Positions 20,697 through 28,793 of a stretch of 64,000 bases of DNA are shown here, piece by piece (the first letter of the stretch is position 1; each line of letters opens with the position of its first letter). The stretch lies in contig BCGQ01000002.1 of assembly GCA_001599355.1 (NCBI GenBank), positions 1,377,554 to 1,441,553 of the forward strand, read 5' to 3'. The translations under genes and the position numbers were made by a program. The stretch comes from Nakazawaea peltata (taxonomy: Eukaryota > Ascomycota > Pichiomycetes > Alaninales > Pachysolenaceae). The notes under the pieces are model-generated. The model saw only the letters and a list, made by a program, of their open reading frames with translations, made no database searches and was not told the DNA's origin.

Positions 20697-20885
20697 ATGA
20701 AATTCAGCCTCACCTTTACCCCTATTTTTCTCTCTGTTCTTCAAAGCTTATTTCTACACTTGACATCCTTCCCACCAATCCATTTCTACCTTCTAATCAA
20801 CTCTATCTCTAGTAGCACTCACATTCTCTTGTGTGTACTCAAAACATTCAATTTCCCGGCTTCTTTCTCCACTCATGCATCTTAA
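20697..20885 (+). CDS. Possible small secreted peptide (weak)
   Basis: A 62-codon ATG frame whose first 22 residues (MKFSLTFTPIFLSVLQSLF...) look like a signal peptide. It begins MKFS like the two secreted repeat proteins of this window. The remainder is Ser/Pro/hydrophobic with no motif. It could be a short secreted peptide, a decayed relative of those genes or chance. Upstream sequence shows no clear TATA box. Confidence 0.2.
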   Translation: MKFSLTFTPIFLSVLQSLFLHLTSFPPIHFYLLINSISSSTHILLCVLKTFNFPASFSTHAS

Positions 20886-21650
20886 CCTCAACCTAATCGT
20901 TGAGACCAAACTTTCTATTGTTCGTTATGCGTCAATTCTCCAAATTTCATAACCTAATTTAAGAGGAGCTGCACGAGGCTTCTTTGGAGAAGAGGGAGTT
21001 TGAGATTTTGACTACCAGGAAAGCTTTAACCTTAGTCTAGTAGGACAGATATATACCTTTAGTTTCAATCTCCTATGTTTCAGTATCCTATCCTGAGTAT
21101 TCATCTATCGGTTCTGACCTCGTCAAGACCTTCAAATCTGCATGCATATTCACCAACTCAATCACATGTCTCTCATGTGCACTCTTTGTTGATGAACACA
21201 CAGTTGTGTACTCAGTTCCTGAACATTCCACTCTCAGGCGCATAATCTTTCCGTTTTTAAATACCATCGAGGCGTTATTAAGGTTATATTGCCCAGGTAT
21301 CCCCTTTGGACCTCGGGATTAAAATAACCCAATAAGATATACAAACGTTTATTCTTATTATATGCAATATCTCTATTAAGACACTTTTGTGGTATTATCA
21401 TTTTCCGTGGAGGGAATTCTATTGTGGACATTAACTACTGCAGAGTACTGCATGAAACATTAGTTGGAGTTATCTGGTGTTTGTGGCCAAGTGACAATAA
21501 TGCAAAGGGATGCATACTAATCTTATTTACATTTTTGATGACCAGCTAATTTCCGGTATCCCAGTGTCATAACCCTGGGTAAGTAACGATATAAAAAGCG
21601 TGGTCTTTCCTTGTATTCCCGGAACCATAGGCTCCATAAGATTATTGAAA

Positions 21651-22421
21651 ATGAAATTCTCATCTGTTATTTTGACTGCATTGTCTGCTGGTCTTACAAT
21701 TGCATCCCCAATTCCTGCTAATGAAAAGAGAGCTGTCTCTGGAGGTTCAGAAATCCAGCTCATTGCCGAGGCAATTATCATTGCTGAACCGGTAATTGAC
21801 TATATCGTCTCTGAGTACACTGCAACTGCTACAGATGCTTCAGCCGTAGCTGCTGTTACTGGAGCCGTGGGTCTTATTGAAGAAATTGCCGGAGCTATCA
21901 CTGGAGACAGTGCAGCTGAAGAAGCTTTGGCTGCACAAGCTATTAACCTTGTTCTCAGTGCCCTGTCTGTAAGTTCTACAAACACTGCTGCTTTAGCTGC
22001 TGCCACAGAGGCAATTCTGGTAATTGGAGACATTGCCGGAATCGCTTCAGGTGACTACAGTGGAGTCATTGATTTGGTAGAAGATGTCATAGAAGCTGCT
22101 GCTAGTCAAGTCACTGTAACTGGTACAAACACAGCTGCTGTTGCAACTGCAACTGCTGCTATTGCCCTGGTTGAAGAAGTTGTCTCTGCTTACGAGAGCG
22201 GAGATTCTGAAGCTGAAATCCAAGCTGCTGTTGATGTTATTGGATACCTTGCTAGTGCTGCTGGTGTCACCTTAACAGGCTCCATTTCGTTATCAGAAGC
22301 CACTGAAGTAGCTAATGCTATTGAACTGCTTAGTGGATCTTCGTCCGGATCTACAGACTACTCTGAAGTGATCGAAGCTGCTGCCGAAATCATTCAAGTC
22401 GTCGGATCTCTGTCCTCTTAG
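21651..22421 (+). CDS. Secreted Ala-rich helical repeat protein
   Basis: 256 residues from the ATG at 21651; an upstream TTG in frame is ignored because the signal peptide starts here (MKFSSVILTALSAGLTIAS). A dibasic Kex2 site ends the likely propeptide at Lys26-Arg27 (PANEKR). The mature part has no Cys, no glycosylphosphatidylinositol tail and no basic stretch. It is Ala, Val, Ile, Glu and Ser-rich and built of tandem units of 49-52 residues starting near residues 61, 110, 159 and 211, each with a Thr/Asn/Ser turn and two helix-like segments ending in Gly-Asp or similar. A half unit precedes the first. A TATA box lies 53 bp upstream. I do not recognise a family and give no function. Confidence 0.8.
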   Translation: MKFSSVILTALSAGLTIASPIPANEKRAVSGGSEIQLIAEAIIIAEPVIDYIVSEYTATATDASAVAAVTGAVGLIEEIAGAITGDSAAEEALAAQAINLVLSALSVSSTNTAALAAATEAILVIGDIAGIASGDYSGVIDLVEDVIEAAASQVTVTGTNTAAVATATAAIALVEEVVSAYESGDSEAEIQAAVDVIGYLASAAGVTLTGSISLSEATEVANAIELLSGSSSGSTDYSEVIEAAAEIIQVVGSLSS

Positions 22422-22500
22422 ATTCTACATAAAACTATTACCTTTCAATTCTACTCTCAATACATATATAAATGTTTCGATTAGTTCAATATATAAAACT

Positions 22501-23952
22501 CTAACCAGTCAAAGTGACCAATTCCTCGGCACTAGTTGGATGAATAGCTACAACACTATCCAAATCCAGCTTAGTAGCACCCATCTTGATGGCAACACCG
22601 AAACCTTGTAAAATCTCAGCACTGGAGTCACCAACTAAATGCAAACCGACAATCTTCTCCTCTGGACCATGACAGATGACCTTATAATAGACTGGAGATT
22701 TCTCGGTCAACATGGCATAGTACATTGGAGTGAATCTAGATCTGTAAATCTTAAGGTTCAGCTCACCGTACTTCTCAATCAGTTGCTTCTCAGACAAACC
22801 AATGGAACCCAGCTCTGGGTGAGAGAAAATAACACTAGGAACATTGGTGAAATCTTGCTTTTGGTTCTTAAATTCTTCAGGTCCAAACAATCTGTTGGAC
22901 AATTTTCTACCGGTAGCAATGGCGACAGGAGTTAACTCAACGTTACCAACAACGTCACCAAGAGAGTAGATATTTGGAGCAGAAGTTTCTTGCCATTCAT
23001 TGACAATGACTTGTTCTTTGTCGTTCAACTTGACACCAACGTCCTCTAAACCGATACCCAACAAAGATCTTCTACCAATAGTCCAGATCAATTCTTCAAC
23101 TTCGATGGACTTTCCAGTATCGAAATCAACCTTCAAGAGACCACTGTCCAATTTAGTAACACTCTTTACTTGAGTAGTCTTATGAACATTGATACCAATG
23201 TTGACATAGTGATCGGTGATGGTGTTTTGAATAGAATCATCGAATGATCTCAAGACAGTCTCACCTCTAATGATCAAATGAGTTTCAGAACCCAAACCGT
23301 GGAAAACACCAGCCAATTCAACACCAATGTAACCAGCACCTACGACGGCTACCTTCTTAGGTTGTTTCTCCAACTTGAAGAAACCGTCAGAATCAGTACC
23401 AAGCTCATAGCCTGGGATGTTGTCAGGTTTAACTGGAATACCTCCAGTAGCAATCAAGTATTTGTCGGCACTGAAAGTCAATTTTTCATTAGTGTCAGTA
23501 GTGGTAACGTCTACAGTTCCCTTCTCATTGAACTTGGCCCATCCATATATGTAGTCTACACCTTCTTTGGTCAAGTTCTTCTCATAGATACCGTTCAATC
23601 TCTCGATATAAGCATCTCTCTTTGGCTTGAAATACTCCCAGTTGAAAGTCTTGCTAGCGGAAGGATCGACATCGAAACCGTACTCTTTAGCTTGCTCCAA
23701 CTTATGAGCTAAGTCAGAGGCATACCACATGACCTTCTTTGGGACACATCCGACATTGACACAGGTACCGCCCATGGCCTTTCCCTCTACCAATAATACT
23801 TTAGCGCCATACTTGGCGGCTCTTCTAGCAGAGGCGACACCTCCAGAACCTCCTCCAATAACTAAATAGTTGTAATGCTGTTGATTGATCGGAGCCATTG
23901 TTGAAAAGAATCTTCCCAATCTTCTTACTGCTGCTTCTTGATATCTCAACAT
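22501..23952 (-). CDS. GLR1: Glutathione reductase
   Basis: 483 residues. The FAD loop VIGGGSGG is at residues 31-38, the redox-active disulfide [13 protein letters not shown] has Cys64 and Cys69, the NADPH loop [10 protein letters not shown] is near 203, and the catalytic HPTSAEE has His471. It reduces glutathione disulfide with NADPH. The first 18 residues ([18 protein letters not shown]) look like a mitochondrial presequence, and a second Met at residue 19 (MAPINQQ) begins a cytosolic form; yeast Glr1 is known to make both from two in-frame starts. A CTG at 22810-22812 lies in HPE-x-GSIG, where yeast has Ala. Yap1-type sites are upstream. Confidence 0.97.
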   Translation of the reverse strand: MLRYQEAAVRRLGRFFSTMAPINQQHYNYLVIGGGSGGVASARRAAKYGAKVLLVEGKAMGGTCVNVGCVPKKVMWYASDLAHKLEQAKEYGFDVDPSASKTFNWEYFKPKRDAYIERLNGIYEKNLTKEGVDYIYGWAKFNEKGTVDVTTTDTNEKLTFSADKYLIATGGIPVKPDNIPGYELGTDSDGFFKLEKQPKKVAVVGAGYIGVELAGVFHGLGSETHLIIRGETVLRSFDDSIQNTITDHYVNIGINVHKTTQVKSVTKLDSGLLKVDFDTGKSIEVEELIWTIGRRSLLGIGLEDVGVKLNDKEQVIVNEWQETSAPNIYSLGDVVGNVELTPVAIATGRKLSNRLFGPEEFKNQKQDFTNVPSVIFSHPELGSIGLSEKQLIEKYGELNLKIYRSRFTPMYYAMLTEKSPVYYKVICHGPEEKIVGLHLVGDSSAEILQGFGVAIKMGATKLDLDSVVAIHPTSAEELVTLTG

Positions 23953-24792
23953 ATATCTAAATGGATTTATTGAGATTAATTCAGAGGCCTTCTGCTATTT
24001 TATATGGTGAAAAAATAGCTGGCTTACAAATGCGCGAAGGCAAACGAAGGGGAATGGGTGGAAAGGAAGGGGAATGAAAATTGAGCAAAATAAGAGAAAA
24101 TGAGTTAGTAAGCGAGGGAAAAGGGAAGATAAAGGGGGGAAGAAAAAGGGGGGAATGGAAAGAGGGAAGAGAGAGGGGAAGAGAAATGCACGCATAGAAA
24201 GCACTAGTTTTCTTCTAGAAAGATCCGGATCGAGATGAATAAGCGAGGTGTTTGATGATTAGTCACGTGAAAATAGACAAGATGACGTAACTTGAAGGGT
24301 GATTGAAGGGTGATCAAAGGGTGATCAAAGGGTGATCAAAGAGTAATCTGTGATTTGCATACCCCGAAGAGTAAGCTGTAGTTAACATTGACACTTAACT
24401 ATAGTGATGTACTGATTAGTAGTGATTATGTATTGATGCAGTAGTTATTGATTGAAATGCATTAACTATGTACTGACCATCTGCAGATCAGTATTCACAT
24501 TTTAGTTTGATGTCTCGGTACGTATTTATTATATCTCATATATAATATTCTTATTAGTAGTGCTACATTAATATAATCGGGAGCGCCAAGCGCAAAAGTC
24601 TAATTTATTATCTATATTGTTCCATCTCCTCTTACTCAAACACGGCAAGAGGAGTCGGATCTCAGTTTTAAATAAACCTCGATCCTAAGCTGCGATCCTC
24701 AAATACGGAATCGCCAGCAGAGCAAATCTAACTCGGGCTCTAACCCCCTATTTCGGGGTCCACGACTACGCTTGCACGCTTATTATTCCCAT
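23953..24792. promoter_or_regulatory. GLR1 upstream region with Yap1 and Cbf1-type sites
   Basis: 840 bp. Positions 24050-24190 are purine-rich on plus. TTAGTAA at 24105-24111 and TTAGTCA at 24259-24265 are Yap1 response elements read on the GLR1 strand (TTACTAA, TGACTAA). CACGTG at 24264-24269, an E-box of the Cbf1 type, overlaps the second. An 11-bp tandem repeat follows at 24293. Near 24640-24790 the sequence is GC-richer with a small hairpin at 24743-24759. No gene is seen. Confidence 0.55.
24293..24347. repeat. 11-bp tandem repeat, five copies
   Basis: Units of the form YRAAGGGTGAT at 24293, 24304, 24315, 24326 and 24337; copies three and four are identical (CAAAGGGTGAT) and the last is diverged. 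Confidence 0.8.
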
Positions 24793-26445
24793 CTATAAAG
24801 AATGACGCCTGGAAGTCTGGTTCTCTCTCTTACCAGATCCATGACAGTCCTTAACATGTCTTAAATAAACCTTATAACGGTTATCATGTTGACGTTCAGC
24901 ATTAAACCTTTTCATCTTAATATGTTTCACTGGACATGGGTAGGGACAAAGGAAATACTCCTGTTTCTCGGTAGTACCATCGTTAGCGATAGAATCGGTT
25001 ACAAATGGTCTAGGCTCTTCAACCAACGTTCCGTTGGAGAAGACACCGTGAGAAATAGTGAGATGATGCAAATAGGCCGATGTCTTCATCGAGAGGAAAT
25101 TTATTTCATCACAATATGGACAGAGCCCACTCGGTCCGTTTTGTTCTTTTCCTCTAGTTCTCCTAAATATCATTGGCTCATAATTGCTTTCTGAAGCTCT
25201 TGGAGCGACCTCGTACGTATACTGAGAGTCGTTATGGAAGTTCAGAATGTCCCCAAAATCGTTTCTAATTCGAATAGATTTCAACCCCCCTAAATTCTGA
25301 AGAAGTTTAGGTGATTCCCCTGATGAGCTTCTTCTCTTCTTGTCTCCACGTCTAGTCCGTTCTTCAGTTTGGTCCAGTTGGGCTCTAGCATCGGTGTGCG
25401 AGTGAGAGAGATGAGTTTGTGACACTGGACTTTCAATGACTGTAGGAGGAACTTGAGAGGCAGAAGATGAAGCTGAGGTTTGATCTGTGCTGAATAAAGT
25501 GTCGTTGTTCACTTGTGAAATGTCAGAGCTAAGAAGCCCTTCATTTAAATCTTGTTCTGTACTGTTTATTATATCCATACTAACGGAACCATTTACGTAA
25601 TCGCCGAAATCATAATGTGATAACGGCTCGTCGACTCGTGGGAAAGCAGCCATCCCGGAGTCTTCTTGATGAATCGATCTATCCTGATCCTCTTCTATTG
25701 GACTTTCAGGAAAAATCACCAAGCCCAGTTTCAACGTCTTAGAAACTTCTGATTGACTTACTCTGCTTATGTGTGCTTCAGTGCCTCTAGGAAAGAACTT
25801 GAAAGCAAATTCGTATCCCACCTTCTTTTCAGAAGATATACCAAGCGGTGACGACGGAACTGAGTTCTCAAGTGAAGAGGGCTGGGCTTCAGGGAATATT
25901 TCGGGACCGCGCTTCTCTTGGATCCACGAGCCTCCTTCCTGGAGACGTCTCTCCCCTTCTTGACGAACCAGCTTCATATTTAGAAGTATCTGATCCATTT
26001 CTTGGAGGAGCGACCTCTCTTCCTGGGTGGTCGTGTGATCATCCTGGAGCATCTGATCTGAATCTTCCCCTAGCTCGAGCGCAATCTCCCTCAGGAGTTC
26101 TTCAAGTTCTGCATCACTTTCTGATATTCTTTCTGTGTCTTGTTCCTTCGTGCTACTTTTTACCAAAGAATCAAGACTAGAAGGGTCAAGGAAATCAGAG
26201 TACAAAGTATCGACAAGTTCAATCAGCTGGTGATCATTCTCATAAAAGGCCGAGTTATCGAGGGCAGGTTCATCGTTATAGAAGGATAAATCTAAATACT
26301 CAGATAAATCCAAATCTTGAGACAAATCTTGCATAGGCTCTACCGAGTCATTGAACTCATTTAACATCTCAATATTAGAGTATAATGAGCGCTCAGTGTC
26401 GTAGTTTCCCTCGATAAGTTCATCAAATGATTGAGTTCCAGACAT
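24793..26445 (-). CDS. Rua1-type (DUF4451) putative transcription regulator
   Basis: 550 residues. The N-terminal 430 are acidic, Ser/Gln/Glu-rich and likely disordered. The C-terminal domain, from about 435, has GLCPYCDEINFLSMKTSAYL, then HHLTISHGVFSNGTL, and later FLCPYPCPVKHIKMKRFNAE with a final HVKDCHG. The Cys and His spacing is that of the fungal Rua1 C-terminal domain (DUF4451), a zinc-binding region in regulators such as Ustilago Rua1, which controls ustilagic acid genes. The target genes here are unknown. Two serine-rich blocks and several SP sites suggest phosphorylation. Confidence 0.72.
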   Translation of the reverse strand: MSGTQSFDELIEGNYDTERSLYSNIEMLNEFNDSVEPMQDLSQDLDLSEYLDLSFYNDEPALDNSAFYENDHQLIELVDTLYSDFLDPSSLDSLVKSSTKEQDTERISESDAELEELLREIALELGEDSDQMLQDDHTTTQEERSLLQEMDQILLNMKLVRQEGERRLQEGGSWIQEKRGPEIFPEAQPSSLENSVPSSPLGISSEKKVGYEFAFKFFPRGTEAHISRVSQSEVSKTLKLGLVIFPESPIEEDQDRSIHQEDSGMAAFPRVDEPLSHYDFGDYVNGSVSMDIINSTEQDLNEGLLSSDISQVNNDTLFSTDQTSASSSASQVPPTVIESPVSQTHLSHSHTDARAQLDQTEERTRRGDKKRRSSSGESPKLLQNLGGLKSIRIRNDFGDILNFHNDSQYTYEVAPRASESNYEPMIFRRTRGKEQNGPSGLCPYCDEINFLSMKTSAYLHHLTISHGVFSNGTLVEEPRPFVTDSIANDGTTEKQEYFLCPYPCPVKHIKMKRFNAERQHDNRYKVYLRHVKDCHGSGKRENQTSRRHSL

Positions 26446-27040
26446 TATTAGTATGTTAAAAAGAGATAATTAATAGGGGTACAGTTATATGAATATGAGG
26501 GTTCAGAAAAAAGGGGATTTCGGCCATACCTTTATATCGTTCACCCAGGTGCCAATATCTGCTGACCAGTTTACACAAACACAAAATTGGATTTTTGAAT
26601 TTGTTAGCGCATTTTGGGGGTTTTTTCTGTATCCCTTTTTTGGGGGGTTAGAAGGGAGGGGGAGAAGAAAGGAAGGGCTACAAAGATGGGCTATATGTTG
26701 GAAGAGGAATGTCATGTATATATGGGATTGACGAGAAGATAAGATGTTACTGATGACAATTAAGGATTATTCACGTTGAGTTGGTGTGAACATTTTACTG
26801 CTTGGCAAGTCTTTCCTCCACAGTAAAGTGTCCTGGACCTGATGAGACCTTAAGTTTGGAGTGTTATGGTGGTCCAGCTGTCGTAGGGGAATTCACGAGG
26901 CGAATTCCCGGCTCACATCCACTCATTCATCACACCCACTCAAACCACAGATACTAACCCTACAAAAATATTCCTCTCCAAATCACCTAAACAATTACTA
27001 TATCACTTCAATTATATACTATATAATAATCATCACCGAC
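26446..27040. other. Intergenic region upstream of the Rua1-type gene
   Basis: 595 bp between the start of the DUF4451 gene and the 3' end of CDC37. It holds a poly-G/T stretch (26600-26650), a purine-rich block (26650-26700) and no supported gene. Confidence 0.4.
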
Positions 27041-28549
27041 TCAATCAACGATATCAGCAGTATTGAACTCTTCTTCTTCAACCTTATGAATAACAACATC
27101 ATCATCATTATCATCCAATTCTTCAATTTCCTGAAGGTTGCTATTCTGCAAATTCTTCTTCAAAGCTTCGAATTCCTCTTCATTTTCCAATACCTCGATA
27201 CCAATAATTCCAGCGATGTTCATGATTTCCAAACATTCCTCAGCCTTTTCGAGTTTCATAGTAGCAAAGACTTTGTTAACTTCATCCATATCCTCAGTTT
27301 TCAAAGCGGTTTGTAAATCAGACGGCAATTGTTGGAACAATTCATATCTTTCTGTGTCTTCTGGAGTAGGTAAATCGACGGTAAGCTTGGCGTTGTCATC
27401 GGTAGATTTCAATTGAATCAATGCTTCTTCATCATCGGGACCACCTTCAGAGACACGAGAAGCTTCTTCTTCCTTGATGATCTTAGATCTATTCTTGATA
27501 TGATTATAGGTGAAACTGACTTCTTGGAGGAACAGATTAGAAGCTGGGTGACCTTTCTCACTGATTCTATTGAAGAAAGTGACCATAGAGTTCAATTTAG
27601 CAGTCTCATCTTTGATTGGTTTCAATAATTCGTCCAAAAATCTTAATAACATGGATTTGAAGACGATATTTTCAGCCAGTTTATGATCTTCTTCGAGTTC
27701 TGCATCAAAAGCTGTCATCAATAACGCATCCTTCTGCTGCTCACAAATGATGTATAAATGTTGCAGTAAATAAGCGTGCAATTTGGCGAAATTATCCTTT
27801 GGTAAGTCACAGTACTCTCTAGTTTCCTCTAGAAGTTCCAATTCTCCCAATTGATCTAAAGGTTTAGAAGGGCCTGGTTTTGATTTTGGGGAGTTGATAG
27901 TTTCGATGACTTGAGTTTTGGCAGAAGTTTTCGAAGAAGAGGAGGTGGAAGCAGACGTAGTAGTGGCAGTGGAAGCAGATACACCACTAGTATCCTTATT
28001 GATAATTGTAGAACTAAATCCCTCTTTCAAATCTTCAGATTCAATATGCTTCAATTTCTCCAGCTGTAACTCCAGCAATGTCTTCTCCTGTTCCTTGATT
28101 AACCCATCGATTTTAAGCTTATGCTTCAACAACAGACTACGGAGATTCTCATCGTTGATCTCAAGCGACTCCTTCAAAAGATCATTTCTCAATTGAATGA
28201 CCAAGTCTTCAATCTGTTCATTGTACGGAACGGTCTCATTAGGATCGACCAACTCTGACTGATAAGTCTCATTTTTATCGAATTTGGCGCCCAAAAACAG
28301 GAACACATCCTTCTCATTAGTGAAATCTAAGTGTTTTTCTCCTAAAAGCAGATGCACACGATCATTCAAATGAGAATACATATCCAAATTGACAGTTATC
28401 TGCTTGATCTGGGCGTTTCTTTGCAGTCTTTTCTCATGGATGTCTCTTTGTTTCCATTTGATGAACGATTTTTTGTCGACATTTGGATGGACCTCAATGT
28501 CCGAGTCATCACTCAACTCGATATTGTCGAATCTACTGTAGTCAATCAT
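27041..28549 (-). CDS. CDC37: Hsp90 co-chaperone Cdc37
   Basis: 502 residues. The N-terminal kinase-binding segment reads MIDYSRFDNIELSDDSDIEV then HPNVDKKSFIKWKQRDIHEK, with the CK2-site serines in LSDDSDIE. A coiled-coil region, the middle Hsp90-binding domain (around EHLYIICEQQKDALLMTAF) and the C-terminal domain follow, ending in ADIVD. The N-terminal DYS-x-W of most family members is DYSRF here. A Ser/Thr-rich insertion lies near residue 200. It loads protein kinases onto Hsp90 in the cytosol. Divergent from PEP3 across 244 bp. Confidence 0.96.
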   Translation of the reverse strand: MIDYSRFDNIELSDDSDIEVHPNVDKKSFIKWKQRDIHEKRLQRNAQIKQITVNLDMYSHLNDRVHLLLGEKHLDFTNEKDVFLFLGAKFDKNETYQSELVDPNETVPYNEQIEDLVIQLRNDLLKESLEINDENLRSLLLKHKLKIDGLIKEQEKTLLELQLEKLKHIESEDLKEGFSSTIINKDTSGVSASTATTTSASTSSSSKTSAKTQVIETINSPKSKPGPSKPLDQLGELELLEETREYCDLPKDNFAKLHAYLLQHLYIICEQQKDALLMTAFDAELEEDHKLAENIVFKSMLLRFLDELLKPIKDETAKLNSMVTFFNRISEKGHPASNLFLQEVSFTYNHIKNRSKIIKEEEASRVSEGGPDDEEALIQLKSTDDNAKLTVDLPTPEDTERYELFQQLPSDLQTALKTEDMDEVNKVFATMKLEKAEECLEIMNIAGIIGIEVLENEEEFEALKKNLQNSNLQEIEELDDNDDDVVIHKVEEEEFNTADIVD

Positions 28550-28680
28550 GGCTGGTGTTCTTGTGAAGGTAACGGAATCAATTGGCGTTAAGAATCGACG
28601 GAGATTTTTCTAGATCACTGGGTAGAAATTGATGAAATGCTCTGACATAGAAGAGAGGGCAAGTCAGGATTTGAGTCGAG

Positions 28681-28700
28681 GGGCACGACAGGGCACGACA
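28681..28700. repeat. 10-bp direct repeat in CDC37/PEP3 promoter
   Basis: Two exact adjacent copies of GGGCACGACA. The GGGCAC core recurs in other intergenic repeats of the window. Confidence 0.7.
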
Positions 28701-28793
28701 AAGTTATATGACAGTGGAGTGTCACGGTGTCAGTATAACTCATCTCTTCAGAAAACCTGAGTTTTATTCATTCATTGGGTGATTCAGTTGATC

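Larger units (their letters stand above)
19914..21650. promoter_or_regulatory. 1.7 kb divergent region ILV6/secreted repeat protein
   Basis: The ILV6-proximal 300 bp hold a TATA-like TTTTTATATA at 19960-19970, a purine-rich tract (20085-20230, C/T-rich on the ILV6 sense strand) and Gcn4-type boxes. The middle is AT-rich with no clear gene except a 62-codon frame at 20697. A TATA box, TATAAAAAG, at 21590-21598 lies 53 bp before the next ATG. Confidence 0.5.

Noticed and set aside
24104-24110. TACTAAC on the minus strand as a GLR1 leader intron
   Set aside because: No acceptor AG lies at a usual distance; it fits a Yap1 site better.
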